Shown piece after piece: positions 28,595 to 40,584 of a stretch of 64,000 bases of DNA. Under the pieces are notes generated by a model. It was not told the origin of the DNA, did no database searches, and saw only the letters and a list, made by a program, of their open reading frames with translations. How positions within the stretch are numbered: position 1 is the first letter of the stretch; the number at the start of each line of letters is the position of its first letter. Both the position numbers and the translations under genes were made by a program. Origin of the DNA: Echria macrotheca (Eukaryota; Ascomycota; Sordariomycetes; Sordariales; Schizotheciaceae); NCBI GenBank assembly GCA_030411725.1, contig MU839831.1:1674001-1738000 (forward strand). The letters are read 5' to 3'.

Positions 28595-29545
28595 ATGCCG
28601 TCCACCACAACAGACCCAGACTACGCCCGCATAGTCCGCTACCAGCACGACCTCCCCGACCGATCGAAGCTGACCAAAGCCTGGGCCCTCCTCCAAAACT
28701 ACAGCGGCATCCCGGAGGATGAAATCGAGCCGCACGTTCGAAACATTGTATTTCTGTCCCTTTCCCTTTTCTATCCCATCAATCACACCATCTCTCTAAA
28801 TCTCTCCAAATCTCTAACAAATAAATCTCTTGCCATCAAAAAGCGCGACAAAGCCTTCGCAATATTCAACTACCCCTGCCTAGGCCGCTTCCGCTTCCTG
28901 GACCTGTACATCACAACCCACCCGGAATACCCCTCCCTGCTATCCCGTCTTTCTACCGGAAAAGAAAAACTGCTAGACGCAGGCTGCTGCGTAGGCCAGG
29001 TCCCGCGCCAACTAATCTACGACGGCGTCCCTCCTTCGTCAGTAGCAGCCTTCGATTTGCGGCGCGAGTTCATCGATCTCGGGTATGACCTCTTCCGAGA
29101 CCGAGACTCCCCCTCGTTCTCTCCTGTGAAATTCGTCACGGGCGATATCTTGGACCCTGACAGTGAGGGTTTGAGGGAGTTGGACGGGCAATTTGATATC
29201 ATCCACGCCGCGGCGTTTTTCCACCTCTTCGGCTGGGATGACCAGGTCGCTATCGGCGAGCGGTTTGTAAAGTTTTTTAGACCTGGGGTGGAGAGGCCGA
29301 CGGTGCTAGGGAGGCAGGTGGGCACGGAGAGGCCGATTAGTGTGGAGGAGTGGAGGGAAAAAGGAGGGGGGAAGAGGTATCATCATGATCGGGGGAGTAT
29401 GCAGAGGTTGTGGGATGTTGTTGGGGAGAGGACGGGGACGCGGTGGAGGGTTGAGGCGGAGTTGAGTCGGATTGAGGATGTTTTGGTTGATGGGGAGAGG
29501 GTTGAAAGGACTTTGATTATGTGGGTTGTTAGGGGGTTGGTGTAG
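28595..29545 (+). CDS. SAM-dependent methyltransferase, AusD/Trt5/AndK-like
   Basis: Two exons (28595-28747 and 28844-29545; a 96-nt intron with GTATTT donor and AAAAAG acceptor, frame-neutral) give 284 residues. The pattern DKAFAIFNYPCLGRFRFLDL, then LLDAGCCVGQVPRQLIYDG (SAM-binding motif I), a VAAFDLRREFIDLGYDLFRD block with the acidic ribose-binding residue, FDIIHAAAFFHLFGWDDQ and VLGRQVG, is that of the small fungal methyltransferases known from meroterpenoid and related pathways (AusD, Trt5, AndK), which methylate carboxyl or hydroxyl groups of terpenoid intermediates. No polyketide synthase, prenyltransferase or cyclase lies nearby, so the substrate is unknown. The only neighbour of possible relevance is the MFS exporter 700 bp downstream on the same strand. 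The 3' third is unusually G-rich in codon usage compared with the C-rich 5' part. Confidence 0.88.
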   Translation: MPSTTTDPDYARIVRYQHDLPDRSKLTKAWALLQNYSGIPEDEIEPHVRNIVFLSLSLFYPINHTISLNLSKSLTNKSLAIKKRDKAFAIFNYPCLGRFRFLDLYITTHPEYPSLLSRLSTGKEKLLDAGCCVGQVPRQLIYDGVPPSSVAAFDLRREFIDLGYDLFRDRDSPSFSPVKFVTGDILDPDSEGLRELDGQFDIIHAAAFFHLFGWDDQVAIGERFVKFFRPGVERPTVLGRQVGTERPISVEEWREKGGGKRYHHDRGSMQRLWDVVGERTGTRWRVEAELSRIEDVLVDGERVERTLIMWVVRGLV

Positions 29546-30244
29546 ATCTTGGGGATGGGTGTTGAGGAGGATTTTGTATTTTGGCTGGGATCTATACTGG
29601 AATGGGATGGGTTTTGCCACATTCTGTGAAAGGGGGAAAGGGCGGTAGACCGTTTACAGCAGCACAATGTTCGAAATCAGCGACCTGGTTGGGATCTCCA
29701 AGCTAGGTAATGGGAATCGTGTGCTCTACTTTTCATCCAAATGAAAAACTGTTTTCTGATGCCACTAATGGAATTAAAGAGCTGCCCGTGGCTTCCTTTC
29801 CCTATGTAGTAGTAGATTTCGGGGTCTACCAGCAAAGAATGGAGAACGTCGTCTTTGAACAGTTGCGTCTGCCTGGTTGCCTGGCCCCAACGTGAGTGAT
29901 ATGAATGCCGAAGGAAGGAGAATCACAATTCCAACTTTCAGGATTTGTGTGGATCACGTAAACAGAAACAAGTGGACAAAAACTGTGCCGCAGAAAGACT
30001 TGATATCCCCGCTATGAATGGCAACTGGCCCTTCCATATACGGCAGCTCGGCGGCTTGCAAGGAGCAGCCGACGAATGAGATGTGACGATGCGACGTATC
30101 TCCGAGATGCCCCGATCACATCCCCGGTCCCCCTTCAGGCCCGGCCGCGCGTCTGTTGTCGTCAGGCCGGTGGGTGAATCATATCTTATCTGATCCGATC
30201 ATGTTTTGTGTAACACGAGATCCTACTAGGAGACATAGAGAGCC
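29546..30244. promoter_or_regulatory. Upstream region of the DHA1-type transporter
   Basis: A 699-bp spacer between co-oriented genes, holding the methyltransferase 3' end and the transporter promoter. No gene, repeat or RNA is evident. Confidence 0.4.
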
Positions 30245-32110
30245 ATGGACCATATAAAGTGGCCGAGGACGGAGAAATGCCTTGATGGTTATGTAGGACT
30301 CGGTGATTCTCTGAGCGAGATTGACATCTCCTCAACTGCTCACCAGGTAGTTCCCCCTGACATAAGTCCGTCGGGGCTTAACTTGATTGGCAAAATGTCC
30401 ACAAAACAACATGAAGAAATATCCGAGAATATTCCCCAGGACCATGATGGCGTCGAGATAGCCCCGGGCATACATCATCCCTTTTTTGACACGGAAAAGG
30501 GAACACCACCTCCAGCACAGTCCGGAACCCCCATCGACGAGCAATTCGAAGACACCCGCCACGCAAGTCTCATCTTCATCTTCTCGTCAAACACAAACTA
30601 ACACACCATCCAGGTAATAACCTGGGACGGCCCCTCGGACCCCCAAAACCCAATCAACTGGCCGCGCCCCCGAAAATGGGCCATCTCCATCTTCGTCTCC
30701 CTCGGCGGTTTTGTCACGCTCATGTCCGGGAGCATGATCGCCCCGGCCCTGCCGGCGCTGTGCGCCGACCTCTCCATGACTTCCACAGAAGCCGAGTCGT
30801 CCCTCTCCATCTTCATCCTCGCCTTCGCCTTCGGCCCGCTCCTCCTCGCGCCCTTCACCGAGGTCTACGGCCGCAAGCCCGTCTGGGTGACCTGCGGTTT
30901 TGTGTATGCCGGCTGGAGCGTCGTCTGCGGCTTCGCCCGCAACAAGGCCACGCTGATCGCGGTCCGGTTCCTCGCCGGCCTAGGCGGGAGCGTTGACTTT
31001 GTGGTATTGTACCCTACCATACCTACCTCAACCCTGTCTTCACCAACTGACATCTTCCCGAAAAAATAGGTCGCCCTACCCATAATGTCCGACATCTGGC
31101 CCCCCGAACAGCGCGGCCAGTCCTTCGCCCTGGTGAACTGCATCCCCCTCCTCGGCCCGGCCCTAGGTCCACTCCTAGGCGGCCTGATCGCCGACAACAT
31201 CGGCTGGCGCTGGATCTTCTGGATCGCATCCATATTCTGCGCCGCCCTCATGCTCACAGCCCTGCTCTTCCTCCCCGAGACCTCAGCCACCCAAATCCTC
31301 GCGACAAAAGCGAAAAAGCTCCGCGCCGCCGCCGCCGCCGCCGCCGATACGGGCGGACGCGGGGGGGAGTATCAGACATCTCTCCCCAGCGACGACATCC
31401 ACCGGCCACGGCCGCCGCTGGCGGCCCAGCTCCGCCGCAGCATCGCGCGGCCGGTGCGGATCCTCGCGACACAGCCGGCGATGCAGCTCGTGTCCGTCCT
31501 GATGGCCTACAACTTCGGCATCCTGTACTACCTCCTCGCGACCTTCGCCTCGCTGCACGCCGACGTGTACCGCGAACCGGCCGGCGAGACCGGACTGCAC
31601 TACCTCGCCATCGTGACGGGGTACCTGGTGGCCAACTTTGCCGGCGCCGGGCTGATGGACTGGCTGTGGCGGCGTCTGAAGCGGCGCAGCGCGTCGAACG
31701 CGACGGCGCCCGAGTTCCGGGTCCCGCTCATGGTGCCGGCCGGGCTGCTGACTCCGGCCGGACTGCTGTGGTACGGGTGGTCTGCGGAGGCCGGGCGGAG
31801 CCGCATCTTGACTGATGTCGGCGCGGGCATCACGGGCTGTGGCATCTTGCTTCATACCGGCGCCATGCAGGCCTATGTGCTGGATGCGTTTCCCGATTTC
31901 ACGGCTTCGGCCATGGGCGCGTCTCAGGTGCTCAGGATGATCTTTGGCTTTGTCTTTCCCATCTTTGCGCCGGCCATGCAGGCCCGACTTGGCTGGGGAT
32001 GGTCAAACACCGTCATCGCCTTGATTGCCGTGGTTTTTGGCGTCATGGGGCCGCTGGTGTTGTGGAACTTTGGCGCGAGACTCCGCGCGGCGGGCAAGCC
32101 TGTGAGGTAG
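30245..32110 (+). CDS. MFS multidrug-type transporter (DHA1)
   Basis: Three exons (30245-30562, 30614-31003, 31070-32110) give 582 residues with 12 predicted transmembrane helices; drug:H+ antiporter-1 family, related to Flu1/Tpo-type exporters. After an acidic cytosolic N-terminus of about 105 residues comes VITWDGPSDPQNPINWPRPR, the standard pre-TM1 block. Then come FGPLLLAPFTEVYGRKPVW (motif A region), LAGLGGS, IMSDIWPPEQRGQSFALVN and LLGGLIADNIGWRWIFWI, all typical of DHA1. The first intron (51 nt) uses a GC donor (GCAAGT) with a CCATCCAG acceptor, and the joined sequence is exactly the family consensus. The second is 66 nt (GTATTG to AAATAG). The central loop contains an Ala run coded by GCC repeats. 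Substrate unknown. The first ATG at 30245 is used; an in-frame ATG at 30394 would shorten the tail. Confidence 0.88.
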
Positions 32111-32334
32111 ACTGGTATTGGCCGAGAAATGGACTTGGGATATCTTGTAGCTTAGATGAGAGAAGCAGGCAAGCAGGAAGATCCCTCGTCGTATGAAGCA
32201 CGGCTAACAGGATCTGAGAATAGATCAAGTCAGCTTGCGCACATCATATAATGACACACATATTAGCATTAGCTATCAATGTAGATACCTCTATCCTATA
32301 TACCCTCAACGCCATATCATACACCTCCAGAGAC

Positions 32335-33992
32335 CTACGCAGCCGGCAGCCCAAGCTTGTTGTTCGTCTTCTTGGTCATAACCTTGGTGATGGCATGCCG
32401 GATCGTGACGCCTGCCTTCTCCACATCCTTCTTGGACAGCCCGGACGTCATGCACACCTTGAGCGCCGGCTGCACCACGTAGTCGCCGTCCTTCGGCCCC
32501 GTGTTGGTCCGGATCGGCCATCCCTTGAGCCGAGTGATCAACACCCCATTCGCCAAGCTCTCATCCGCACACTCCTGTAGCAGCCGCTCTTGATCGTCAA
32601 TCGTCAACCTCCGTGCCTTGACCACATCCGGCTTCAGAACCAGCAGCATGATCGGATTCTCTGGCGCACTGGTGCACATGACCCAGTCGCTGCGCGGGTC
32701 CAGCTGCGCCCTCATCAGCCGGATGTTCTCGCGACATTGGGCCAAGATCTCGGGGTTCGATTGGAGAACATTCAGACTCTCGCTGGCCGTCATGGCCAGC
32801 ATCGCGGGAAGTGCGGCAGAGAAGGTGTACGACGCGGCCGTCAGACGCTGATGCTCAACCACATCGCGGTTGCCAGCACAAAAACCACCACCGGCACAGA
32901 GAGGACCAGCGAGAGAACCAACAATCATATCCACCTGCATGGGATCAACGTTCTGCGCCTCGGTCAAGCCGCGACCCGTCCGGCCAAGCACGCCAAACGA
33001 CCACGTCTCGTCCAGGATGAGGCGGAACTTGTACTTTTCCTTGAGCTCAATCTGCGGCTATTAGCATTGGTCTTCAACTGAACTCTCCAAAACATACCAA
33101 TCGTGGAAGATCGTTGATGTCGCCAACCGTCTCGAACATGGCCTCGGTGACGATGAACCGCCTGGTCAGCACCTTCTTCTTGGCCTGCTCCTCGACCACC
33201 TTGCGCACCACGCGCTCGAGATCATCGAGATCGCCATGGTTGTACCACCGGATGTTACTCCGCGACGCCTCGAAGCCCTTGCGGATCGAGTAGTTGACTG
33301 CGCGGTCTGCTACAATCACGTCGCCCCGCTTGCAGAACGCCGGAATGACGCTCGAGATGGTCGAGAAGGCCTGCGCGTACACGATGCAGCCCTCGGTACC
33401 CAGATAGGACGCGATATCGGCCTCGGTCTTCATGTGCACGTCCTGCGTCCCGTAGAACTGCGGCGGACCGCAGGGTCCGACGCCGTACGTGCGCAGCGTC
33501 TGGATCGCCTTCTCCTTGATCTGCTCGTTGGCGTTGAGGTTGTAGAAATTGTACGACGCGAGGTTTGTGACGGTCCGTCCATTGGCGAGCTTCGATTTCG
33601 GTCCGGTCGGACTGCCACCGTCAGTACCCAAACGAAAACACGATGGAAAGAAATGCGTACCCAACCAACACGGGCAACTTCTCGGCCTCGGCCTCCTCCA
33701 GCGGCGTCTGCGGGGCCACCAGCGGCTCTGGCGTCCACTCGTCCACGAGCTCGTCAATCTCCTCCTCGGTCAGCTTGATAAAATTCTGCTTCGAGGTCGA
33801 GTATGACGGCGCGAGCAGGTAGCGGATGAAGAAAATGACAAGCACAAGCTCAATGGCGGAGCGAACCGGGTCGTTCTGGTAGCTGGACCTGACATAGCGG
33901 ATGAGCACCGCCGAGCCCGGCACTTTCTGGAACGCCGTCGTTGCCTCCTGCAGCCATTCTGTCAATTGCGTCTGCACCTCGTGGAGATCCAT
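32335..33992 (-). CDS. lcb1: Serine palmitoyltransferase subunit 1 (LCB1)
   Basis: Non-catalytic subunit of serine palmitoyltransferase, the ER enzyme that condenses serine and palmitoyl-CoA in the first step of sphingolipid synthesis, acting as a heterodimer with LCB2. Three exons (33661-33992, 33098-33611, 32335-33051; introns of 49 and 46 nt) give 520 residues. An N-terminal membrane segment lies at about 42-62 (AIELVLVIFFIRYLLAP). The alpha-oxoamine synthase fold follows, with ASYNFYNL, YGVGPCGPPQFYGTQDVH (containing the Cys equivalent to the HSAN1-associated Cys of human SPTLC1), and LILDETWSFGVLGRTGRG. The PLP-binding lysine is absent, as expected for LCB1 (SLAGPLCAGGGFCAG). At the second intron an acceptor six bases upstream is possible, but CCGCAG at 33052-33057 gives the conserved IELKEKYKFR. 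It lies immediately downstream of FKS1 on the same strand. Confidence 0.95.
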
Positions 33993-34617
33993 GGCCGTCG
34001 TGTCGCATGCAAGTGTGCAGAGAGAAAAGAGCGGGATGGCCGGGACGGGGACTTGTCAGCCACGATGGCTTGGGATGCGGCACGGTACGAAATAAGATTC
34101 GCGTCGGGCCCCATTTTTGCTGCTCAGGGGCATGCGAACAATCCGACCAACCAGCGTGACTGGCATCAACCCCACCATGGCCTCACAGTGTCACACCACC
34201 AAACGTCTCAGAAACTACCTTAATTACTCGAGTACGCGTATCTGCGGGTATCATGCAGCTATTTCAACACCTTATATCCTGGCATTCGCCCCGGCATCCC
34301 ACACTTCGCCAATGCACCGCTGTGCAGAACATGATCAAGCATTATTTTGTCCTCGACCTGCTCCGGTCCATTAAGTAGAGACAGGCGCGTCAGCGAGCAA
34401 GAAGCAAAAAAGTGTAGAGACAAGCAAGTCTAATAAAAGAGCCGTTTAACCTGCCACCCTGTCCCAATATGATGTGACCCCAAAAGAAACAAGCGGCACT
34501 CCCGACACGACAATATTCATGACTCTCAGATAATAGAAAAACCCCCTTCCTTTGTACTGGCCCTTTCGAGGCCTAAATATGATACAATGATTAATTCGAT
34601 CTGCCCCATTACGAGTC
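33993..34617. promoter_or_regulatory. Spacer between FKS1 and LCB1
   Basis: This 625-bp region holds the 3' end of FKS1 and the promoter of LCB1, both transcribed leftwards. No additional gene is seen. Confidence 0.45.
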
Positions 34618-37600
34618 CTACGACGCTGACTTGGTCGCCGCCGTCGCGGCTGCCGACCTCGATGCATCAATGGCCGACTTGAGCACGCCACTGTAGTCGG
34701 GCACGCCCGTACCCGTTTCCGTCCGGCCAAGCGTGTCATCGTTATCCTGCCCAGTGGGTTGGAAGAGGACGAAGTCGCCGATCTGAGAGGGGAGGGTTCC
34801 CTTGGGGATGAGCTGCAGCTTCCCGATGATGGCCGGCCCGACGAGCAGGGCAAGGAAGACAACCAGCATGATGAAGTACAGGATGGCGTAGCGGAAGACG
34901 CGGCGCCTCCTGAGCTTGGACTGCTTCATCGAGTAGATCGGAGGCCGGATTTGTCGGCTAAACAAGTTAGTAGCTGATACAAGACAAGACAACAGAAAAC
35001 ATACCTTGGTCGAAGCCAGAACAGCATCATCGAGTGCAACATGTCCATCTTGGGAACCAGGATGAAGGGAAGCATCATGAACAGAATAATATGCCCCAGG
35101 ACAAAGTCGGCGGCAAACATGCTCAGCTCCGTGATCTTGCAGAGATACTCGCGGGCAGGCTGCGATACCGAGTGCCAGCCCATAGCATACCACTTGCCAG
35201 TCCAGAAGGCGATATTGGACTGGTCTGTCTTGAATTCTCTCGTAAGCGCCAACGAGATGATCAGCTTCAAGATGAAGCGCTGGATCGCCACAACCGTGAT
35301 CATGCCGAGAAGTGTCCTGGCAAAGTCGAATGTCTGCGTGAAGTACATGACCTCGAAGAAGACGAGCAGCACCACGACAGCGAGGCCGTGGGCAATGGCG
35401 GCCAACACGCTGCCGAATTTCTTGCAGCAGATGCTGAGCAGAGGGCCCATGAAGCAGGCCATGGCGAAGAACACGGCGAGCACGCCAGCGTTGATGGCAA
35501 TGGGCGCTAGCGCAACGAGGGCTACACGGAGGAGCGCCGCCGTGGGCTTGGCGCTAGGGTCGTTGGCCTTGACACCAGTCTGCGCATTCATAAACAGATA
35601 GGGGATCAAGGTAACGGCCACGAGGAACAGAGGCGAGACGATTTCTCCCCAGAACATGTTGGTAACAGCCGCGCGGGGGACATCGGCCGACATCTTGCTC
35701 GACGGGTCGCCGAGAGCCTTGCGCTTGTAACCGGTGATGCGCGTCCGGGACAGCCGGCAGAACGCGATCCACGAAGAGGCATGCGAGCGGGAGTTGCCAC
35801 GGGACAACCAGCGGAGGAAATCCCGATAGTCAATGAAGAAGTCGTTCCAGGCGAACTGGTGGGGGTTGTACAAGAAAGGCGAGATGACCAGAGCCAGGAG
35901 CGAGATCCAGAAGTACGTGATGGCCGCTTGCCAGATGGTGATGGTGGCGAACAGGAGCATCATCAGCAAGCGCGCACCAAAGTAGATCGAAGGCCCGGCG
36001 AAACGAGAGTACAGAACACCAAAGGGAATGCGAGCAGTGGCGAAACCACGACCGGTACCGATGTATCTGGCTCCTCCGAACGTGATGTCCTGCTGCACCG
36101 AGTTCGCGTAGATCTGGCAGACGAAGACTTCGAAGAAGGGCGAAAGGGACCAGAACTGCTTCATGAAGCGAGTGAAGGCACGCCACACACCACGCTCCGT
36201 CAACTCCTGCACGATAAGCGGGACGAATGACAGGAAGAAGACGAAGAAAATGGAGAGAATACAACGGAAGACCCAGTCGAGGAGAGCATCCGTGTTCGCG
36301 CATCCGGTGGGGAACAGAGGATCGGTGATCGGGACGTTGCGGTTGTAGTCGCAGGCGATCGTCTCCTTCCGCAAGGCCGAGATGTTGAGCAAGCAGATCA
36401 TGAACATCTGCACCGACAGCATGATAAACATGTTGTTCAAGTGGAAACCAGGATGGGCGTAGTAGAACGAGAGGAAGCGGTCCAGAGGCAGCTGGGTTCC
36501 GAGGTAGTAGTACTCGCGAGAGAGCATCTGTTCACCCATACCAGTTCCAATCTTCGTGGTGAAGTTGAGAATCGAACCGAAACCCAAATCACGACCCTTA
36601 CCACACTGGTAGTACTCGCAGTGCTTGATACGACCACCGCGGAGCAGAGCGTTCATACCGGCGTAGATATCCTCATTGAGATGCAGACCCTTCTGTGCCT
36701 TGGAGACACCGCCACGAGTCGTCATGAAGATACCGTTGAGGAAATCGGGATGGCCGTAATGAAGCTTGCCACCAATCTGGGACAGGGTTCTGGCGAAGAG
36801 AGTACCGAATGTCTGTTCCTTTCCAGCAGCGACATCACCAAGGATACCAATGTTCTCCGAGAAGATGTACTCGCGGGCACCGAGAATGGCGACGGGATCT
36901 CGGACGGCATTCTTGACGCCAGGAGTGTAAGGAGAGACGTTGTCGGTCTTCATCTCCTCGAACTCGGCAAGGACGCTGCGGATCTTGAGACATTCCTCCA
37001 GGTAGTTGTCCTGATTGGCATCGATGAGCTGGATGTATTCGCCGCGATAGAAGATGAGAGCGTGGTTCTGGTTGTCAGACTTGCCATCACCCAGAATGGG
37101 ATTGCCCGAGAGCTGGATGCGGAACTTGGGGCGACGCATGCCGTTCTCCATGATCTCCGAGTGGCCATCAATCAGTGCCGAGTACAGACGCGGTTCCTCG
37201 CCTTCAACAAGTGGCGGCTCCTCATCCAAGTACGCGATCTGAAGGTCAGGGTAGGCACGCAGCAAGAATTCGGCGTTCTCCATCTCCTCCTTCTTGAACT
37301 TGGCGTAGCGCTGCATAGAGACGCACAGCTTGAACTTGCGGCGGGCCATACGCTCAAGCTCGCGCTCGAGTTTATCCGAGTTGCCTCCGAACATTTGAAC
37401 AACCTCGGGGTTCTCGACGCGGTAGAGCAGCTTGATAGCGCGGCTGTAGTTCATGAAACCAGAGACAGTGCGGTACAGGGTTTGGAAGCGAAGCGAAGCC
37501 CAGATTCTGGTCCGGAGAGTGTATTCGGGAGCCGAGGACTTGAAGCCAATGCAGTAGAACGGAAGGTCGTCAATCTTGCTCTTGGCGGTATCCTTCTCGT

Positions 37601-40584
37601 TCTTCTCATCTTCGCCGTTGAACTGAGATGTCTCATCGGCCAGAATCTTGGTGTCCTTGACGAAGCAGTCCCACTCGTGAGGGTGCAGTTGCTTGAGGTA
37701 CTCGAGGAGAGTGACACGGGAGTACGGCTCATCTTCACGGATAATCTCCCTGAGCGACAGCAGAATCTTTTCGCTGTAGTGGGGGATCAGAACAGTGAAA
37801 GTCGGCATGTTGTCCACAGGGAGCGGCTCGGGGATCGGTGTCGACAGAGATTGGGCGAAGAATGAAATTCTGCGCTCAGCCTCGCTGTACGCCGGGAAAA
37901 ATTCCGTCTTGAACGAGTGATCTTCCTGGGAGACGAAGAAGGTGGGCGCACGGAGAGTCCGCTTGCCCTCCTGCTCCGAAGGCACCTGATGGTACAGAAG
38001 CTTCTGCACATGGTCGATGGCCAAAAGATGCTCTCGGTACATCGAAATGACAATAGCGTTCCAGATCTGAGAGATGAGCACCTTGGGTTTGTACTTGATC
38101 TCCATGTCGGTAGTCGCGAGAATCTTGGAGTAAATACGCTTGGGCAGTCTAGAGAAGACATTTCGCCAAGGCGTCATGATCGAAGCACCGAGGTAAAACG
38201 ACCGGGCAATGGAGAAGACCGTGTTCAGCAGGACGTAGAAAAGATACGTGTCGAGGAAGAAGAAGATCAAGTCCGTGAAGATCATCAGGCCGAGCGTGAT
38301 CTGCGGTTGGTACTTGCACAGATTGTTGCCCAGGAACTTGTCACCGAGACAGCTGCTGACGTTCATGATGGAGAGATAGCGGATGGGATCCTTGATCGAC
38401 AGCGTCAGATAAATGTAGGACTCTCCAAACTTCAAGCCGAACACGACGAGCCAGAGGCCAAACGACATGGCCATATCGTTGCCCCTCAGGCGAGGATAGC
38501 TCGCGGTGAAGGTCTGGCTGGCCACGTATCTCCGAGAGTTCTTCGTCAGGTAGCTGCCGAAAAGGCCACCAAGTGGGAAGATCGAGAAGAAGATATACGT
38601 GAACACCGCGATGAAGAAGTGGACGATACCGATGACAAGCGAGACGGTCGTTTTCTGCCGTGCGAGGTAGGCATCCACATTGGCCGCCGGCATGAAGATG
38701 TACACACCAGGGCCAAGGTTGATGATGAAGACGACAATGAGGAAGAGCAACCGCTTGGTAAGATGCTGAGCTCCCGCCCAGCGCCGAGGAACGTAAGACC
38801 ATTCTGCGAGAGTAGCCAGAATCTGGATGAACGAGGCAATAGCTCCACCGAAACCGGCAAGAGACCACAGGGCGGCGGCCGGCGGGCCATTGTTGGCTTC
38901 CTGCTCGTAGTTTGGCACGATGAGGGTCTCGGCGTTGTAAGAAGTGTAGAACCAGAACATGGTCAAATGGATGATCCAAATGCGGTTGAAGTTCACCAAC
39001 AGATGGAGCCACGAACGAGTCTCCTTGTAGGTCTTGAAGAAAACCTTCTTCCAGTTGACCTCTTTCAATTTCAGATACCGCTCGGCAGGAGGGACGTCCA
39101 CCAGTTTGCTCTTATCATTCAGGACAATCCGCTCGATGCCCTCGGGGTACCAGAAAAGCTGGTTGCAGTCGTCATATCCGATGATCTGGTTGTGATCACG
39201 CTCCCGACGAACGTAGACGCCGTTCAGAATCTCGTAGCCTTGGTCGCGGCAGTACTGATACAGCGGAGTGATGACGTTGTTCAGGAACGTGAGCTCCTCG
39301 ACCGGCTCGACCATGTTCTGGCATGCGGGCGAATTGAGGTAGTCATCTGCGCACTTGAAGATGAAGCAGAGACACTCAGGCATGAAGCGGACCTGGTTCG
39401 CTTCGCCCCAGCAGAGCAGATACAGAGCAATCTGCCTCACGCGGTCGTGTTGGGACATACGGTTCATCCGGGTTTTCCACCGGAACTCGGCAGCCTCGAG
39501 AGAGTCGTCGCCTTCCAAGTCCTCCAGAGCCTGCGCCTCATTTTGTGTATCCTTCTTCTTCTTGTTCTTGGCCTTTCGCCGCAGACCCTTGCCCTTCATG
39601 TTGGCAAAGCCGACCGCATCGTCGAGATCCAGGTGGGCGGCGAAATACCATTTACGGTAGTTCGCGTTGTCACCGCCGATGTAGTCAGCATGGAGTGACA
39701 GGAGCGCCTGGTTGGGCGTCATGCGCGAGGCTCTCGAGTCGAGCAGCGTCATGAAGTGGTCGTACATGTTCCGCATGCTGTCACGCTGGAAACCGAACTT
39801 GGCGGTGAGGTCGAGGAAGATGTCCTCTACCTCTTCCTTTGAGAGGGGAATCTGAGCGTCCGACGTCCAGGCAGGATACGGCTCCCGTGAACGCTGACCG
39901 GCAGGAAGCACGTTTCCGTAATCCATGCCGTAATTGGGTGTCGAAGCGCCTGAAGACCGGTTTCCACCGTACGAAATCTGCGACGAAGGAGGGCGATATC
40001 CTCGCTGGCCTTGGCCGCCCTCGTTGTAGCTGTTGTAGCGTTCGTCGCCACGCCCGTAGTAGTCCATGTCGGCAGCACGCGCCATGTCAGACCTCATGGT
40101 GAAGTCGCTAAATGTCTCCGAATCCTCTTCTGACCCGCCACGATGGCCGCGGTTCCCATACCCGCCCTGGTCGTAACCTTGGTCGTAGTAGGGTTCGCCA
40201 TGATTGGTGTTGTTGTTGTTGTAGTAGTCGTCATGGTACTGATCGTGACCATCGTAGTAGCCGCCATCCTGCTGATACGGGTTGTTGGGATCTGCGTTGT
40301 AGTAGCCACTGCCAGTGGGTTAGCAATGAGGGCTGGCGTTGCGGCCAAAGGAAGTGCACTCACGATTCGTCGTAGTATCCATCGCCGTGTTGACCGCGAG
40401 CATCGTATCCATTTTGGTCGTAATACTGCTGGTCGTCCTGATAATAGGAATCTGTATTCCCACCATGCTGACCGTGTCCCTGACCCTGACCTTGACCCTG
40501 AGCGTGGCCGTAGCCGTCGTCGTAGTCGTGCTGTCCTTGGCCCTGTCCTTGCCCGTGGCCTTGGCCCTGTTGATATCCGGACAT
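34618..40584 (-). CDS. fks1: Beta-1,3-glucan synthase catalytic subunit
   Basis: Integral plasma-membrane enzyme that polymerises UDP-glucose into cell-wall beta-1,3-glucan and is the echinocandin target. Three exons (40364-40584, 35005-40308, 34618-34957; introns of 55 and 47 nt) give 1954 residues, the usual length for Pezizomycotina. The N-terminus is a Gly/Gln/Tyr/Asp low-complexity tail of about 110 residues. Then come the FKS1 N-terminal domain (YPAWTSDAQIPLSKEEVEDI), a first membrane cluster (about residues 440-760), the cytosolic GT48 glycosyltransferase domain (IPHYSEKILLSLREIIREDE, RIQLSGNPILGDGKSDNQNH, GVSKAQKGLHLNEDIYAGMN) and a second membrane cluster. The last exon adds a terminal membrane helix (YAILYFIMLVVFLALLVGP). 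Hot spot 1 reads YLTLSIKDP, with Tyr at about 707 where echinocandin-sensitive yeasts carry Phe. The other strand is open for long stretches but codes nothing recognisable. Confidence 0.97.
40374..40584 (-). repeat. GQ-rich low-complexity N-terminus of FKS1
   Basis: The first exon of FKS1 codes short repeats of Gly-Gln, Gly-His and Tyr-Asp (for example GQGQGQGQHDYDDGYGHAQG). The hexanucleotide-like CAGGGC/CAAGGC units are prone to length variation. Tails of this kind are common in FKS1 of filamentous fungi. Confidence 0.7.

Noticed and set aside
33052..33060. Upstream acceptor TAATAG for LCB1 intron 2
   Set aside because: Would insert Pro-Gln before the conserved IELKEKYKF; CCGCAG six bases later fits the family exactly.
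37917..39698. 593-codon antisense frame in FKS1
   Set aside because: Shadow of the GT48 gene; translation shows no family and FKS1 on the minus strand is unambiguous.
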